This document shows, one piece after another, positions 24,227 through 33,692 of a DNA stretch of 64,000 bases. Source of the DNA: Salinispira pacifica (GTDB lineage: Bacteria; Spirochaetota; Spirochaetia; DSM-27196; Salinispiraceae); the NCBI RefSeq assembly GCF_000507245.1, contig NC_023035.1:447001-511000 (forward strand), written 5' to 3'. The translations under genes and the position numbers were made by a program. Position 1 is the first letter of the stretch, and each line of letters begins with the position of its first letter. The notes below the pieces were generated by a model. That model saw nothing but the letters and a program-made list of their open reading frames with translations, did no database searches and was not told the origin of the DNA.

Positions 24227-25093
24227 CTCGTTCAGCTTCTCCGGTTCAGGAGTGCTCTGCATTCTGGACTGGAGACGCTCAAGCTTCTGACGGTATTCGG
24301 GATTCCCCGGCATGCTGCTGCACAAGCGCTGATACAGTTCCCTGGCCCTGGCGAGTTCGCTGCATCCCTCATGGGCATCTGCACAGTGCGCAAGAATCCA
24401 GTCCTGGCTGTCTCTTTCAAATGCATTATTGAATGCAAACACCGCCTTCCGGTGATGTCCTGCGTTTTGCAGACTCAGGCCCGTCATCAGCCAGGCATCG
24501 GCTTTCATGGATTCCCCCTCGGCAATATGAAGGTAGCGAAGAAAGCTCCGGTAGGCTTGAAAATGATCTCCCTGTGCCATAAAGCCGTTCCCCGATTCCT
24601 TCCATATCCGGGGAATAAAATGCTCCGGCTTTTCAAGAAAATCCCGCTTTTCATGTTCCTGGGCTTCCAGCTCCTCGAAGAGATCCGGCTGTCGGTGAAG
24701 CCCGGGGTCTTCCACAGCGAGCATCTTGCAGCCGTCTGAATCCTCCCATAAATGCTCCTGCAATTCTCCGGGAAGGAGGGGCTGGGGGTCTTCCTGCATG
24801 AGCCGCATATACTGGAGAGCCGCCGCCGTCAGCTGTTCTTCCGGCCACCCTTCCGTCTCATCAAGAACACTCCGCTCGGGTGCTGAACGGTGAAACCAGG
24901 CTTTCCGCCGTATCTCCCTGCGTCTGAACTGATCCTTAATGAACCACCAGTAGGGGCCGAACAGACGGTAGTCCTCGGGATAACGCTCCAGCTCGCCGGC
25001 AAGCTCCCGGTAGAACTCATGGCGGCCTCCGGGGGTGTTCAAAGAAAATTCCTCAATGATCGATTGCTGAATATCAGATTCGTAGAAAAACAC
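24191..25093 (-). CDS. Conserved hypothetical protein with TPR-like carboxyl half
   Basis: I do not recognise the family. The first ~150 residues are rich in charged and aromatic residues (YRLFGPYWWFIKDQFRRREIRRKAW-like, interrupted here by rule). Residues 170-290 look like tetratricopeptide helices (FQAYRSFLRYLHIAE, AWLMTGLSLQNAGHHRKAVFAFNNAFE, LARARELYQRLCSSMPGNPEY). I prefer the GTG at 25093 with AGGTGATC six bases before it. The frame is open four codons further to 25105. Its 3' end overlaps the DAHP synthase gene by 36 bases tail to tail, so both genes probably share a converging transcription boundary. A cytoplasmic scaffold role is a guess. Confidence 0.6.
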   Translation of the reverse strand: MFFYESDIQQSIIEEFSLNTPGGRHEFYRELAGELERYPEDYRLFGPYWWFIKDQFRRREIRRKAWFHRSAPERSVLDETEGWPEEQLTAAALQYMRLMQEDPQPLLPGELQEHLWEDSDGCKMLAVEDPGLHRQPDLFEELEAQEHEKRDFLEKPEHFIPRIWKESGNGFMAQGDHFQAYRSFLRYLHIAEGESMKADAWLMTGLSLQNAGHHRKAVFAFNNAFERDSQDWILAHCADAHEGCSELARARELYQRLCSSMPGNPEYRQKLERLQSRMQSTPEPEKLNELPFHPLKRSLG

Positions 25094-25275
25094 GTGAATG
25101 ATCACCTCATATGATGTGGTTTACATGTGCAGAAGGTTTGTGATGGTACTCCCTCTGCTTGCCTCTTTCAAGGGGAAAAATGAAAATTCCCCGGCCGGGC
25201 TCACCATATTCTAACCTCAGCCTCATGGTTAATTCATCAAAGACAGGGTAGAATAACGCCAATTGGAGGGTTCCC

Positions 25276-26436
25276 ATGAGGGTGGCGCTTGCGTGCAACG
25301 GTGAAGGCTTCGGCCACGTATCCCGGACAACTGCCTTTTATGAGGCGTTGAAAGACCGCTATGATCTTGTGATTCTGGCCCCTGAGACGGTACACGGGTT
25401 TTTAGCTGAGAAACTCCCGGATGCACGGGTTTTCAGCGTACCCCACATGCATCTGGCGAAAATATCAGACCGCATAAATTTCCTCCGCACCGCCTGGGAA
25501 AACATGCCCACCCTGCTCACCCTGCGAACCAGAATAGTACGTGCAAGCCGCCTGCTCCGGGAGCTGGGCGTAGACGTGCTGATCAACGACTATGAGCCAT
25601 TCTCCGCCATCGCTGCAAAGAGAATCGGAATTCCCGTACTTCAGTTTAATCATCCGGGGATTGTGGTTCAGAGCCCTTCCATAATGCCCGATGCGCTGGC
25701 GGTAAAACTGGTGGCACGCTTTATGATGCCTTCATTCGATAAACGTATTTTCTGTTCCTTTTACAACGGAGATGTAGGCCCCATGATACGCAGGGAGCTC
25801 AGTGAAGCTCAGGTCAGCCGGCAGGACTATTATGTGGTCAGTCTTAAAGAAAGTTACCGTCGGCCGGTGCTCAAGCGCCTGCACCAGATGGGAATTCACA
25901 ATTACCGGCTTTTTCCGAATCCGGATGATGACTATGTCGCGGCGGTTGCCAACTGCAGGGCGGTGATCACCAGTGCGGGGCATCAGACTCTCAGCGAATG
26001 TATCCACATGGGAAAACCGGTGTTTGCCATTCCCCAGCGGGGGCAGTACGAACAGCGGCTGAATGCCAGGATGCTTTCAGCATCCGGCTGGGGGAGCTAC
26101 GGAAGCATCAGGAATCTCAAGCGGACGCTGGGCGGGTTCATTGCCCGGCTGGACAGCTATCCACGGAAAGCTCAGCCGTGGATAAAATTCAATTTCAATA
26201 ACGAAACTGACAGAATAATGAAAAAAGTTGAATCATTTATCCGGCACAGCTCCCGGCCTGCAATTCTGCCGATCTGGAGTTTTCTCTTTCCAGATGATGA
26301 AAAAAACGAGGATGTTCATAACCTCTGGGGCCTGTTGCCGGTAAAGTCCCGGGAAATGGAAGATCTTCGGGACAGGCGTCTTTTTCGACAATTCCGTTCC
26401 CATGAATATTACGAGCAGAGCTCTTCTATTCGCTGA
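25276..26436 (+). CDS. Glycosyltransferase, GT28/MurG-like fold
   Basis: The 386-residue protein starts with MRVALACNGEGFGHVSRTTA, the glycine-rich acceptor loop of GT-B enzymes. Near residue 235 it has AVITSAGHQTLSECIHMGKPVFAIPQRGQYEQRLNA, split over the nucleotide-sugar site as in UDP-dependent GT28 relatives. The sugar and the acceptor are unknown. A diglucosyl- or glycolipid synthase role is possible. The last 80 residues extend beyond the fold and include a basic, charged tail. TTGGAGGGTTCCC precedes the ATG. An insertion sequence begins four bases after its stop, so the gene end may have been set by the insertion. Confidence 0.75.
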   Translation: MRVALACNGEGFGHVSRTTAFYEALKDRYDLVILAPETVHGFLAEKLPDARVFSVPHMHLAKISDRINFLRTAWENMPTLLTLRTRIVRASRLLRELGVDVLINDYEPFSAIAAKRIGIPVLQFNHPGIVVQSPSIMPDALAVKLVARFMMPSFDKRIFCSFYNGDVGPMIRRELSEAQVSRQDYYVVSLKESYRRPVLKRLHQMGIHNYRLFPNPDDDYVAAVANCRAVITSAGHQTLSECIHMGKPVFAIPQRGQYEQRLNARMLSASGWGSYGSIRNLKRTLGGFIARLDSYPRKAQPWIKFNFNNETDRIMKKVESFIRHSSRPAILPIWSFLFPDDEKNEDVHNLWGLLPVKSREMEDLRDRRLFRQFRSHEYYEQSSSIR

Positions 26437-26486
26437 GCCGTAAAAAGCGCCCCAAACAATGTGGAAATCAATCAAAACGCTGAATT

Positions 26487-26520
26487 CTCCGGTTAGCTAG
26501 GAAACACCACCTAACCGGAG
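26487..26520 (+). promoter_or_regulatory. Hairpin that covers the transposase ribosome binding site
   Basis: CTCCGGTTAG (26487-26496) pairs perfectly with CTAACCGGAG (26511-26520) across a 14-base loop. The right arm contains the GGAG of the binding site (GGAGGA, 26517-26522) that precedes the ATG at 26527. Folding would block translation, a known way for insertion sequences to avoid expression from read-through transcripts. Confidence 0.65.
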
Positions 26521-26526
26521 GACTCA

Positions 26527-27657
26527 ATGAATCCACTTCTTCCCCATTGCCCCAATCCCAGCTGCATCTACTTTGATGAAAGCGAGCTGATCCCCAACTG
26601 GTATTACATCCATGGCCGCTACTGCAGCAAAATCAATTATGGTATGCCCCGTTTCCGCTGCCGGGAATGCGGAAAAACCTTCGGTCACACCACATTCTCC
26701 ATCGATTACTACGTGAAAAAGCGGGTCGATTACAGCCGGCTCATGGCCGGACTGTGCAGCGGTTCCGGTCTCTGGGATATTACCCGTTTCACCGGCCATT
26801 CGGTGGATGTAATTCTCAACCGATTCGAGCGCCTGGCCCGGGCCGCCATCGCCGTACACTCGGATATCATGGCGGATCTGAATTTCGGCGAAAATCTGGT
26901 CATGGACGGCTTTGAATCGTTTTCAGTTTCCCAGTTCTACCCCAATAATATCAACATTGTGGCCGGAAGCAAGTCAGAATTTCTATATTCTCTTGGATAT
27001 TCAGGGTTACGTCGAAAAGGAGCCAAGACGGAAAAGCAGAAACTCCGCCAGATTGAGCTGGAGAAAACGGCAAAAGCCCACCCGGAGGAGACAAAATGGA
27101 GCGTACAACACATTCTTGAGCATCTTTTTACCTGCCTGAAACAGAAATTGGGAGAAAAAGACTGGAACAGGACCCTCTTTACCGACAAGCATCGGGATTA
27201 TCCCCGGGCGATGGAAGAGATTGAGGGGTTTGACGGCAAGATCCTCCATGTGGCAATTTCCTCCAAGCTGCCGAGAAATCATGCCAACCCGCTGTTCCCG
27301 GTGAATTATGCCGACCGGCAGTTTCGAAAAGATCTTTCGGATCATGTGAGAGAAACGGTGAAGTTCGCCCACTGCCCCAGTGCCATGATGAGCAGGATGA
27401 CCGTGTACCAGCTGTTTCACAACTGTCTGGTGTCCAGGCGGTTGAAGGCATACCGCAGAATGGATGACTCGACACATGCCGAGGCGGCCGGCTTGGAACC
27501 TGACAGGCTGTCACAGATTCTTGAGAGCAGAATGTCCAGCCGGCCGTTTTTGAGCAAGCTGAATATCGACAGCGAAATGGAGAAGACCTGGAGGATGGGC
27601 TGGAAGATTCCCGGAGGGAAGCTTGGCAGATATGTTCCAAAGTTTATTGCAGCATGA
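26527..27657 (+). CDS. Transposase-like protein with amino-terminal zinc ribbon
   Basis: This 376-residue protein starts with a zinc ribbon: Cys residues in CPNPSC and, about 40 residues on, CRECGK. A helix-turn-helix-like region follows (SGLWDITRFTGHSVDVILNRFERLA). Possible catalytic acidic residues are the Asp of LVMDGFESF near residue 122 and the Asp of LFTDKHRDYPRAM near 218, as in RNase H-fold transposases, but the third is not clear to me. The carboxyl part has NPLFPVNYADRQFRKDLSDHVRE-type segments. It is the only gene inside the terminal repeats at 26440 and 27794, which supports the role. The frame looks intact. The ribosome site is buried in a hairpin. Confidence 0.72.
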   Translation: MNPLLPHCPNPSCIYFDESELIPNWYYIHGRYCSKINYGMPRFRCRECGKTFGHTTFSIDYYVKKRVDYSRLMAGLCSGSGLWDITRFTGHSVDVILNRFERLARAAIAVHSDIMADLNFGENLVMDGFESFSVSQFYPNNINIVAGSKSEFLYSLGYSGLRRKGAKTEKQKLRQIELEKTAKAHPEETKWSVQHILEHLFTCLKQKLGEKDWNRTLFTDKHRDYPRAMEEIEGFDGKILHVAISSKLPRNHANPLFPVNYADRQFRKDLSDHVRETVKFAHCPSAMMSRMTVYQLFHNCLVSRRLKAYRRMDDSTHAEAAGLEPDRLSQILESRMSSRPFLSKLNIDSEMEKTWRMGWKIPGGKLGRYVPKFIAA

Positions 27658-27884
27658 GTTTATGGCAACATGAGATGGCGTCGGCGAGTTGGGCCTGACT
27701 GGATGAAGGAAACGGGCTGCCTGTGTATGCGGCGGAGAATACGCAGGGATTTCGGCTCTGAGGCTGTTTCCACATTGTTTGGGGCGTACTTTACCTGATA
27801 TTCACAAACCGCTACAGATTGCCGATACTTATCTGAGATGAACCGAAAAAAAATTCTTAACCTGTCCCCAGAGGCCGGTACCCC

Positions 27885-29546
27885 ATGAAAATACGAACCA
27901 AGTTTGTCCTGGTGGTATTGCCGGTAATGATTGTCTCCATAGTACTGGTGGGAGCTTCCAGTTTCTTTCTGGCAACCTCGGGAATTAACCGCATTGCCCG
28001 GGAATTTCTGGGCTTTAAAATTAATCAACTTGAAACCTATGCGGTGAATCAGTACCGGCTGCTGGTGGATAACGGCCTTCAAAACTCTGAAGAATTTATT
28101 CAGGCCACCAAGGGCAGCGTCCAGGATTACGCATCAAGTCTCACCCGCAGCGGCAGCGAGAGGATTTTCGCGGTGGACGCCGATGGAAATCTTGAAATGA
28201 ACAGCGGGGACCTGGAAATACTTGAAGAGGAGCGGGCGGTTCTGGCGGATCTCTATGCCCGGGATCCGGACAGCCTCCAGGAGATCAGCATTGGCGGTGA
28301 AATCCGGGTGGGCAGAGGTTTCCGTTTTGAACCCTTCCAGTGGTACGTACTGGTAACCGAGCTGCGCTCGGCCTATTTCCAGGATATCAACAGAATCACC
28401 ACCAGAACTCTCTATCTTTTGGCTGGAGCGATTCTGGTTGCCACCCTTGTGCTGTTCTATTTCACCGGCCGCCTCACCAGGCCTTTGAACACCATTGTAC
28501 AGACCATGCGGGAGATCATCAGCACCAGCGACTTGAGCCAAACCGTGCCCGTTGAGTACAACGATGAAACCGGGACCCTTGCCCACACCTTCAATATCAT
28601 GACCGGGGAGCTGGATAAAGCGTACCAGGAAATTAAGCGCTTCGCCCGGGATGCGGCCATCGCCGAGCACAAGGAAAAGAAGGTCCGCCAGATATTTCAG
28701 AAATACGTCCCCCAGGAGCTGATCGACCGCTTTTTTCAGAGTCCCGAATCCATGCTGGTTGGAGAGGACAGGGTTCTGGCCATCCTTTTTTCCGATATTC
28801 GCTCGTTCACCACCATCAGCGAGGCAATGCATCCCAGTGATCTGGTAAACCAGCTGAATGTCTATTTTGATATTATGGTCGAGATCATCATGAAGCATGG
28901 AGGCATAGTTGATAAGTACATCGGCGATGCCATCATGGCCATCTTCGGTGCTCCGGTGAAACATGACGACGATGCCCTGAGGGCGGTAAATGCCGGCCTG
29001 GACATGGTGGAAGCCCTGGTGGAATTCAATAAAGCCCAGCGGGCAAAAGGGTTTCCCGAATTTCTCACCGGTATCGGCATCAACTACGGAATTGTGACGG
29101 TGGGGAACATCGGTGCGGAGAAGAAAATGGACTACACGGTGATCGGCGACATGGTGAATCTGGCGAGCCGGTTGGAAGGTTTGACCAAGGAATACCGCCA
29201 GGAACTGATTATCTCTGAAAGTCTTCAGCGAAAGGTGGCCGAGTATTACCCCACCAGGCATATTGATACGGTAACGGTGAAAGGAAAGACCCGGGGAATC
29301 AAGATTTATGCGGTGCGCCGTGATCTGGATGCACGGACGGCTGAGGCATGGGAAATTCATCAGGGCGCCATGGATGCCTATTTCCCAGGTCGGGATTTTC
29401 AAACCGCTGCCCGCCGCTTCCGTCAGGTTCTTGAAATTTTTCCTGAAGATTACATTGCCGCTGCAATGATCGCCCAATGCGAGGAATTTATACAGAATCC
29501 GCCTCCCGATGACTGGAATGGCGTGAAAAAAATGAAGACCAAATAG
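27885..29546 (+). CDS. Membrane-bound class III adenylate cyclase with HAMP domain
   Basis: The 553-residue protein has a transmembrane segment at about residues 8-30, an extracytoplasmic sensor of about 140 residues, and a second span near 172-195. A HAMP domain follows, then a class III cyclase domain at about 290-470. Metal-binding aspartates are in LFSDIRSFTT and GDAIMAIFGAP, and EKKMDYTVIGDMVNLASRLEG contains the Lys and Asp expected for ATP. Thus cyclic AMP is the likely product. The last 60 residues look like a TPR pair. Five genes follow or overlap closely, so it may be cotranscribed with secreted proteins. The start is an ATG without a clear binding site, just after the insertion sequence. 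Confidence 0.9.
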   Translation: MKIRTKFVLVVLPVMIVSIVLVGASSFFLATSGINRIAREFLGFKINQLETYAVNQYRLLVDNGLQNSEEFIQATKGSVQDYASSLTRSGSERIFAVDADGNLEMNSGDLEILEEERAVLADLYARDPDSLQEISIGGEIRVGRGFRFEPFQWYVLVTELRSAYFQDINRITTRTLYLLAGAILVATLVLFYFTGRLTRPLNTIVQTMREIISTSDLSQTVPVEYNDETGTLAHTFNIMTGELDKAYQEIKRFARDAAIAEHKEKKVRQIFQKYVPQELIDRFFQSPESMLVGEDRVLAILFSDIRSFTTISEAMHPSDLVNQLNVYFDIMVEIIMKHGGIVDKYIGDAIMAIFGAPVKHDDDALRAVNAGLDMVEALVEFNKAQRAKGFPEFLTGIGINYGIVTVGNIGAEKKMDYTVIGDMVNLASRLEGLTKEYRQELIISESLQRKVAEYYPTRHIDTVTVKGKTRGIKIYAVRRDLDARTAEAWEIHQGAMDAYFPGRDFQTAARRFRQVLEIFPEDYIAAAMIAQCEEFIQNPPPDDWNGVKKMKTK

Positions 29547-29569
29547 TTTCGGTGTATACTGGAACCGTT

Positions 29570-31057
29570 ATGAATCGGTATCCAACGGGATTGGTCCTCA
29601 CATTTCTGACAGCAGTTTCTCTTTTTATTCATCCGGTTTTCCTTCCGGTTTCCCGGGGTTTCCTGTGGGAGGGAACTCCGGCCTGCTCTCAGGCCGGTTC
29701 TTTGGCGGCCCAGGAGAATGCCTCCCCCCTAGCGGAATCGCTGGATGATTCTGCGGGTGATTCTGTGGCGGATTCCGGGGATAATCCCAACATTAATTCA
29801 GACGAAGACCCTGTGAGGGTGATGATTTTCCAGCCGAGAAATCTGGGCCGCCCTGATGCTGCCGTTTCTGATGGCCATTCCGAGGATGAGACCAATGGCG
29901 CTTCCCAAAACCTTCCGGAGGCGGAACCGGCGGAGGAGTCTCCGGAAAATACGGATCTGATCCGGGAGTATGAAGAATTTCTCCGATCCATCAGCGAAAA
30001 TGAGATCCGGGCTGCAGGGTATGAAGCCCTGCGGGCCCGGGAGTGGTCGGCATATGAAAGTCGGGGAGGGGATCCCTTCGGTCTCCTTCCGGTGGATATT
30101 GCCGGGGAGAGGAATGCAGACATTGCACTTTCAGTGTACTTCCGCCTGGAATCCCCGCGAATTTTTCTCATGGTGAAGGCTTATGATGTCCGCACCCGCA
30201 GAATTATCGGCGGAAACGTGCAGGTGGCCAGGGACGGTCTGGTTCTGGTGAACAGCATGGACCGGCTCATGGATTCGGTCATAGGGCAGATTGATCAGGC
30301 CCGGGAGGAAATTCAGCTCATGCGCAGCAACCCGGGCATGCTGGCGGGAACCTCCCCGGCTTCGGTACTGTTCCGTTCAGCCCAGGAGGATGTGGAAGTG
30401 GATATTCCCGGGGTAGGTCCTGCGGGAAAGATTGAAAACGGCAGTTTGACGCTCCCCTACCAGCCGCTGGCGTTGGGGCAGCAGCTGCTGGTTGAAGTTT
30501 CCGGCGAGGGCTATTACCCCCGTCAGGCTTCCTATGCCCTGAATGCTGCGGAGAATGAATTTGATTTGCCTCAGCTGTATCCCCGTACCCGGTTTGCAAC
30601 CGAGTTTGTTTATAATTTCTGGACTCTGGCAGGCGGAGGCATGGCTCTGCGATATTATTTTCAGCCGGATATGATATTTCTGCGGTTGAGCAACCATATA
30701 TTTGTCCGTCCCGGCGACGCCCTGGGTCTGGGGGGAGGCCGGATGACGGTCCATGACGATGTAATGCTGGAATTCGGCAGCTATCTGCTGTTCGGGCCGG
30801 AATCGCCGTTTCGGGCGGCCTACAGCGGCGGCTTCGGGGCAATGTTCAGTTCACTGGATACGGGGATCACTGCGGTTGACGCATATATCAATCTGGCAGC
30901 CCTCCACTGGGAGTGGAATCTGCCCCGGGGTGCTCTTTTCCTCCGCCAGGATCTGCGCTATGCCCTGGGCATTTTTTCTCCCAGGATATTTCCCCAGGGA
31001 ACAGATATTGCGCCGGTGCTGATACCTTTGACTCTGGGGGTGCTGATAAAATGGTGA
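29570..31057 (+). CDS. Secreted/outer-membrane protein, FlgO/TolB-like plus PEGA plus barrel-type (A1)
   Basis: I do not recognise a named family. After a signal-like hydrophobic start (LVLTFLTAVSLFIHPVFL) comes an acidic low-complexity stretch with many Asp, Ser and Glu. A domain with NADIALSVYFRLESPRIF follows, resembling the nucleotide-free TolB/FlgO-like fold that measures function-unknown lipoproteins. Next is a PEGA-like module ending EVSGEGYYPRQASY. The last ~170 residues alternate in hydrophobicity and end in LTLGVLIKW, as outer-membrane barrels do. I chose the ATG at 29570 over the GTG at 29552. It is 23 bases after the cyclase and overlaps the next gene. Confidence 0.6.
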   Translation: MNRYPTGLVLTFLTAVSLFIHPVFLPVSRGFLWEGTPACSQAGSLAAQENASPLAESLDDSAGDSVADSGDNPNINSDEDPVRVMIFQPRNLGRPDAAVSDGHSEDETNGASQNLPEAEPAEESPENTDLIREYEEFLRSISENEIRAAGYEALRAREWSAYESRGGDPFGLLPVDIAGERNADIALSVYFRLESPRIFLMVKAYDVRTRRIIGGNVQVARDGLVLVNSMDRLMDSVIGQIDQAREEIQLMRSNPGMLAGTSPASVLFRSAQEDVEVDIPGVGPAGKIENGSLTLPYQPLALGQQLLVEVSGEGYYPRQASYALNAAENEFDLPQLYPRTRFATEFVYNFWTLAGGGMALRYYFQPDMIFLRLSNHIFVRPGDALGLGGGRMTVHDDVMLEFGSYLLFGPESPFRAAYSGGFGAMFSSLDTGITAVDAYINLAALHWEWNLPRGALFLRQDLRYALGIFSPRIFPQGTDIAPVLIPLTLGVLIKW

Positions 31058-32355
31058 TATTCCGCCGTACACCCGGTTCTTTTCTCCGGTTCCCGGTTTT
31101 CCTTCTGGGACTTTTCTCGCTGCTGACCCTTTCCTGTACTGATAATTTCAACGGCATGGGCGGAGTCCCGGGGTACCTTGGGTATATCAAAGATTCCAGA
31201 TATATCAGCGAACTGGAGATGGAGCCTGACAATGATAACAGCGTGGTGCTGAAGTGGGTTCAGCCGGACAGCCACATGGCCCAATCCTCCCAGATTTTTC
31301 CGGATGGAGATGAACCCGGTTATCTTGTTCTGTCGTTCAGGGAGAATTCCCTGTCGGTGCACCGCAGCCTTGTCTTCGATGAGGATCTTGCTCTTGTTTT
31401 GGATACCCGGGAGTACAATGATGTGCTGGGCGGAAGTTTCGAGGATTGGGTCCGGGGACCGGGAAACTGGGGCTGGGGAATACGGGGCGTGCTGGACCTG
31501 GGCTTCTGGAGCTGGGATCCTGCGGCCGATGAAGACAGCTCCAATCCCTTTGTTGAGAGCGGAAGGCGTCATGAAGGCCAGAAAATTGTGCCGGTACTGG
31601 ACGGAATATGGGAAGAGTATCTTGTGGAGCTTCCCTCTCCCGATGATTACAATGAAATCGTACTGGCCATACGGGCCAGCCGGGATATCAACGGCGTTGT
31701 GAACGAATATGAGGACTATGACCCCTTCGCCACTCCTCCGTATGATGATAAACCGCTGGTGCTCATGACAAACTATCCTCAGGGACTGAACACTGCGCTG
31801 GAAAGTGCAGGACTTTTCGACTACATGTCCAACAACGGGTTTGATGCCCAGCTACGGGAACTGATTCCCCAGCCCCGGAATGACCGGATCGTTGCCGTTC
31901 TCAGCTTCCAGAGCAGAGACCGGGGCGGCAGATTTCACATGCTCTGGTATGTACCCTATGAGGATCTGGTAGATGTTTCGGATGCCGTCCTGGGCGACTA
32001 TGAATTCCACATTATTCCCGGCAGCTGGGAGCAGGAAGAGCACAGGCCTCAATACATTTTTCAGGACGGCTATTTTACGGTGTATAACAATCCCGGGGAA
32101 ATATCTTCCGGCTACGAGCCCGAAGATCTTATGCTTGATGTGTATAAAGTAGACGGTCCCGGCCGCAGGCCTTCATTGGGTTCGCCGCGACTTGAGTTTA
32201 CCCGGCGGATCCCTTATTGGGACCTGTTCCAGGACGGGGTTCCCGGCAGGGATATTGCCGTTACCTACCGGGATCCCTCAGGGGACTGGTTTGTGTACAA
32301 CCGGGAGGCGTCCATGCTCTACCGCCTGGCCATCGCAGCAGGGGGGATCGAATGA
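31051..32355 (+). CDS. Putative lipoprotein (B1)
   Basis: The 434-residue protein begins MVIFRRTPGS followed by a hydrophobic run and LTLSC, a clear lipobox, so it is probably anchored as a lipoprotein at about residue 25. The rest is rich in acidic and aromatic residues with no domain that I recognise. The ATG at 31051 overlaps the previous stop by seven bases, and this choice places the lipobox correctly. The open frame extends to 30913 but only in a translation lacking a signal. It is coupled at both ends and probably pairs with its barrel-type neighbour. Confidence 0.65.
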   Translation: MVIFRRTPGSFLRFPVFLLGLFSLLTLSCTDNFNGMGGVPGYLGYIKDSRYISELEMEPDNDNSVVLKWVQPDSHMAQSSQIFPDGDEPGYLVLSFRENSLSVHRSLVFDEDLALVLDTREYNDVLGGSFEDWVRGPGNWGWGIRGVLDLGFWSWDPAADEDSSNPFVESGRRHEGQKIVPVLDGIWEEYLVELPSPDDYNEIVLAIRASRDINGVVNEYEDYDPFATPPYDDKPLVLMTNYPQGLNTALESAGLFDYMSNNGFDAQLRELIPQPRNDRIVAVLSFQSRDRGGRFHMLWYVPYEDLVDVSDAVLGDYEFHIIPGSWEQEEHRPQYIFQDGYFTVYNNPGEISSGYEPEDLMLDVYKVDGPGRRPSLGSPRLEFTRRIPYWDLFQDGVPGRDIAVTYRDPSGDWFVYNREASMLYRLAIAAGGIE

Positions 32356-33692
32356 CATCTGTGCAGCTGTTTTTTACCAGGATGAGGCTTCTGCGTCCGG
32401 GAGTTTCGTCGATGCTCTGGATGGTCCTGCTGTTCCTTACTGCAGCGGCTGCGCTGCCCGCCCAGGAAGCCCGCCGCAGCCTCTTTGATCTGGAATTCCG
32501 ACCAAGTTCCCGGTTCACTCCGGAGCAGAGACGGGTTATTACCGAAAGCCTTCTGCTGGTGCTTCAGAACCGCATCGAAGGAGTGGATGTTATTCTCTCC
32601 TCGAATCCGGCTTCACGACCGGCTTCAAATACGGCTTTGAATCCGGAGGATCCTTCTTCCGGTGAGGATATGACGGCCTTTCAGCAGGCACGGCTCAACG
32701 GGGCAGATTCCATCGTGTTTGTACGCTTTAACGGAAGCATGGATGATCTTCGCACAGAATTCCGTCTGTATGACGCGTATCTGGAGAGGGATCGGGCAAG
32801 CTTCACGCTGAACGGAGCGGTGGATTCCCGGTACCGCAACCTGTTCGGGGGCTTCTGGTATGAAGCATACCAAGAACTTTCCCGTTTGCTTCGGCCTGTG
32901 GAGAACCGGGCCAGGGTTGAGGTGTTTGGACTTCCCGGATCAATGCTGGTTATTCCCTCGGTTTCCGGAGAGGAGGTTGCACAAACCTTTAATCAGCAGG
33001 GAAAGACCGTACTGGAACTTCCGGTTCCGGCGGCGTATGAGTTCCGTATTCAGAAGGAAGGGTATTTTTCCGAAGTGATTGGACGCTTTCTCGACGGACC
33101 AGGGGAAATTGATGCCGCATCACGGCAGGAACGGCTGGACAGGTTCTATGTGGAAGGGGGGCTGCATATGTTCGGGTATCCTTCCATTGAAGCCGGGGGA
33201 CTCTTCCTCCGGGGAAGGCTCTGGGCCGGCATTCAAAGCGTTGTGTATCTGGCGGGCCTCAGTCCCGGGCTGATATACGGAAATGATGATAATCAGGCAG
33301 CAGGCTCCCAGGACCTGTTTCTATCTCTTCCCCTCCTTGCCGGCGGACCTGCCGTGGGGTTTTCTCCCCGGATTATCCCCTGGGAAATTGATATTCAGCC
33401 GGAGTTCCGGCTTCTCAGTTCCCTGAGATTCATGCTGGACGACGGCATCTACCTGGACCCCCTGCTCCCGGTTGAATTGAACCTCCAAAGCGGGCTGTAC
33501 TGGCAGGCCGGCCGGCACCTGAGCTTTTCCCTGGGATTCGGGATTCCCTTCTATTTCCATATTCCTCCATTCAACGGCGGAACAGACTTTTCCCGGGAGT
33601 TGAACGCTCCGGATCTGTATCTCAATTCTCTGGGCGATTATGTGTTCACCGGCAACCCGGCTCCCTATATTTCAGTGAGGTTTGGCCTATGA
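32352..33692 (+). CDS. Secreted/outer-membrane protein with PEGA-like and barrel-type parts (A2)
   Basis: This 446-residue protein has a signal peptide ending near AAALPAQEA. A TolB/FlgO-like domain (SSRFTPEQRRVITESLLLVLQ, then GADSIVFVRFNGSM) comes next. A PEGA-like segment (GSMLVIPSVSG to YEFRIQKEGYFSE) follows, and then a barrel-type carboxyl part ending PYISVRFGL. The order of parts matches A1, so the two appear to be paralogues. The ATG overlaps the previous stop (ATGA), and the next gene overlaps its own stop in the same way. A role in anchoring or assembly at the outer membrane is a guess. Confidence 0.62.
   Translation: MTSVQLFFTRMRLLRPGVSSMLWMVLLFLTAAAALPAQEARRSLFDLEFRPSSRFTPEQRRVITESLLLVLQNRIEGVDVILSSNPASRPASNTALNPEDPSSGEDMTAFQQARLNGADSIVFVRFNGSMDDLRTEFRLYDAYLERDRASFTLNGAVDSRYRNLFGGFWYEAYQELSRLLRPVENRARVEVFGLPGSMLVIPSVSGEEVAQTFNQQGKTVLELPVPAAYEFRIQKEGYFSEVIGRFLDGPGEIDAASRQERLDRFYVEGGLHMFGYPSIEAGGLFLRGRLWAGIQSVVYLAGLSPGLIYGNDDNQAAGSQDLFLSLPLLAGGPAVGFSPRIIPWEIDIQPEFRLLSSLRFMLDDGIYLDPLLPVELNLQSGLYWQAGRHLSFSLGFGIPFYFHIPPFNGGTDFSRELNAPDLYLNSLGDYVFTGNPAPYISVRFGL

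Larger units (their letters stand above)
26440..27794 (+). mobile_element. Insertion sequence, 1355 bp, with 28-bp imperfect terminal inverted repeats
   Basis: The left end (26440-26467) and right end (27767-27794) are inverted copies. CGCCCCAAACAATGTGGAAA is perfectly matched over 20 bases, and an outer GTAAA matches after three variable bases. A single transposase-like gene lies between them in left-to-right orientation, and the ends enclose a ribosome-site hairpin. I could not find a convincing target-site duplication, so either the exact tips differ by a few bases or the copy is old. The family is not assigned. Confidence 0.78.

Noticed and set aside
28134-29477. A 447-codon open frame on the minus strand
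   Set aside because: It lies wholly inside the cyclase gene, whose domains are unmistakable. The antisense translation has no recognisable motif and arises from codon bias.
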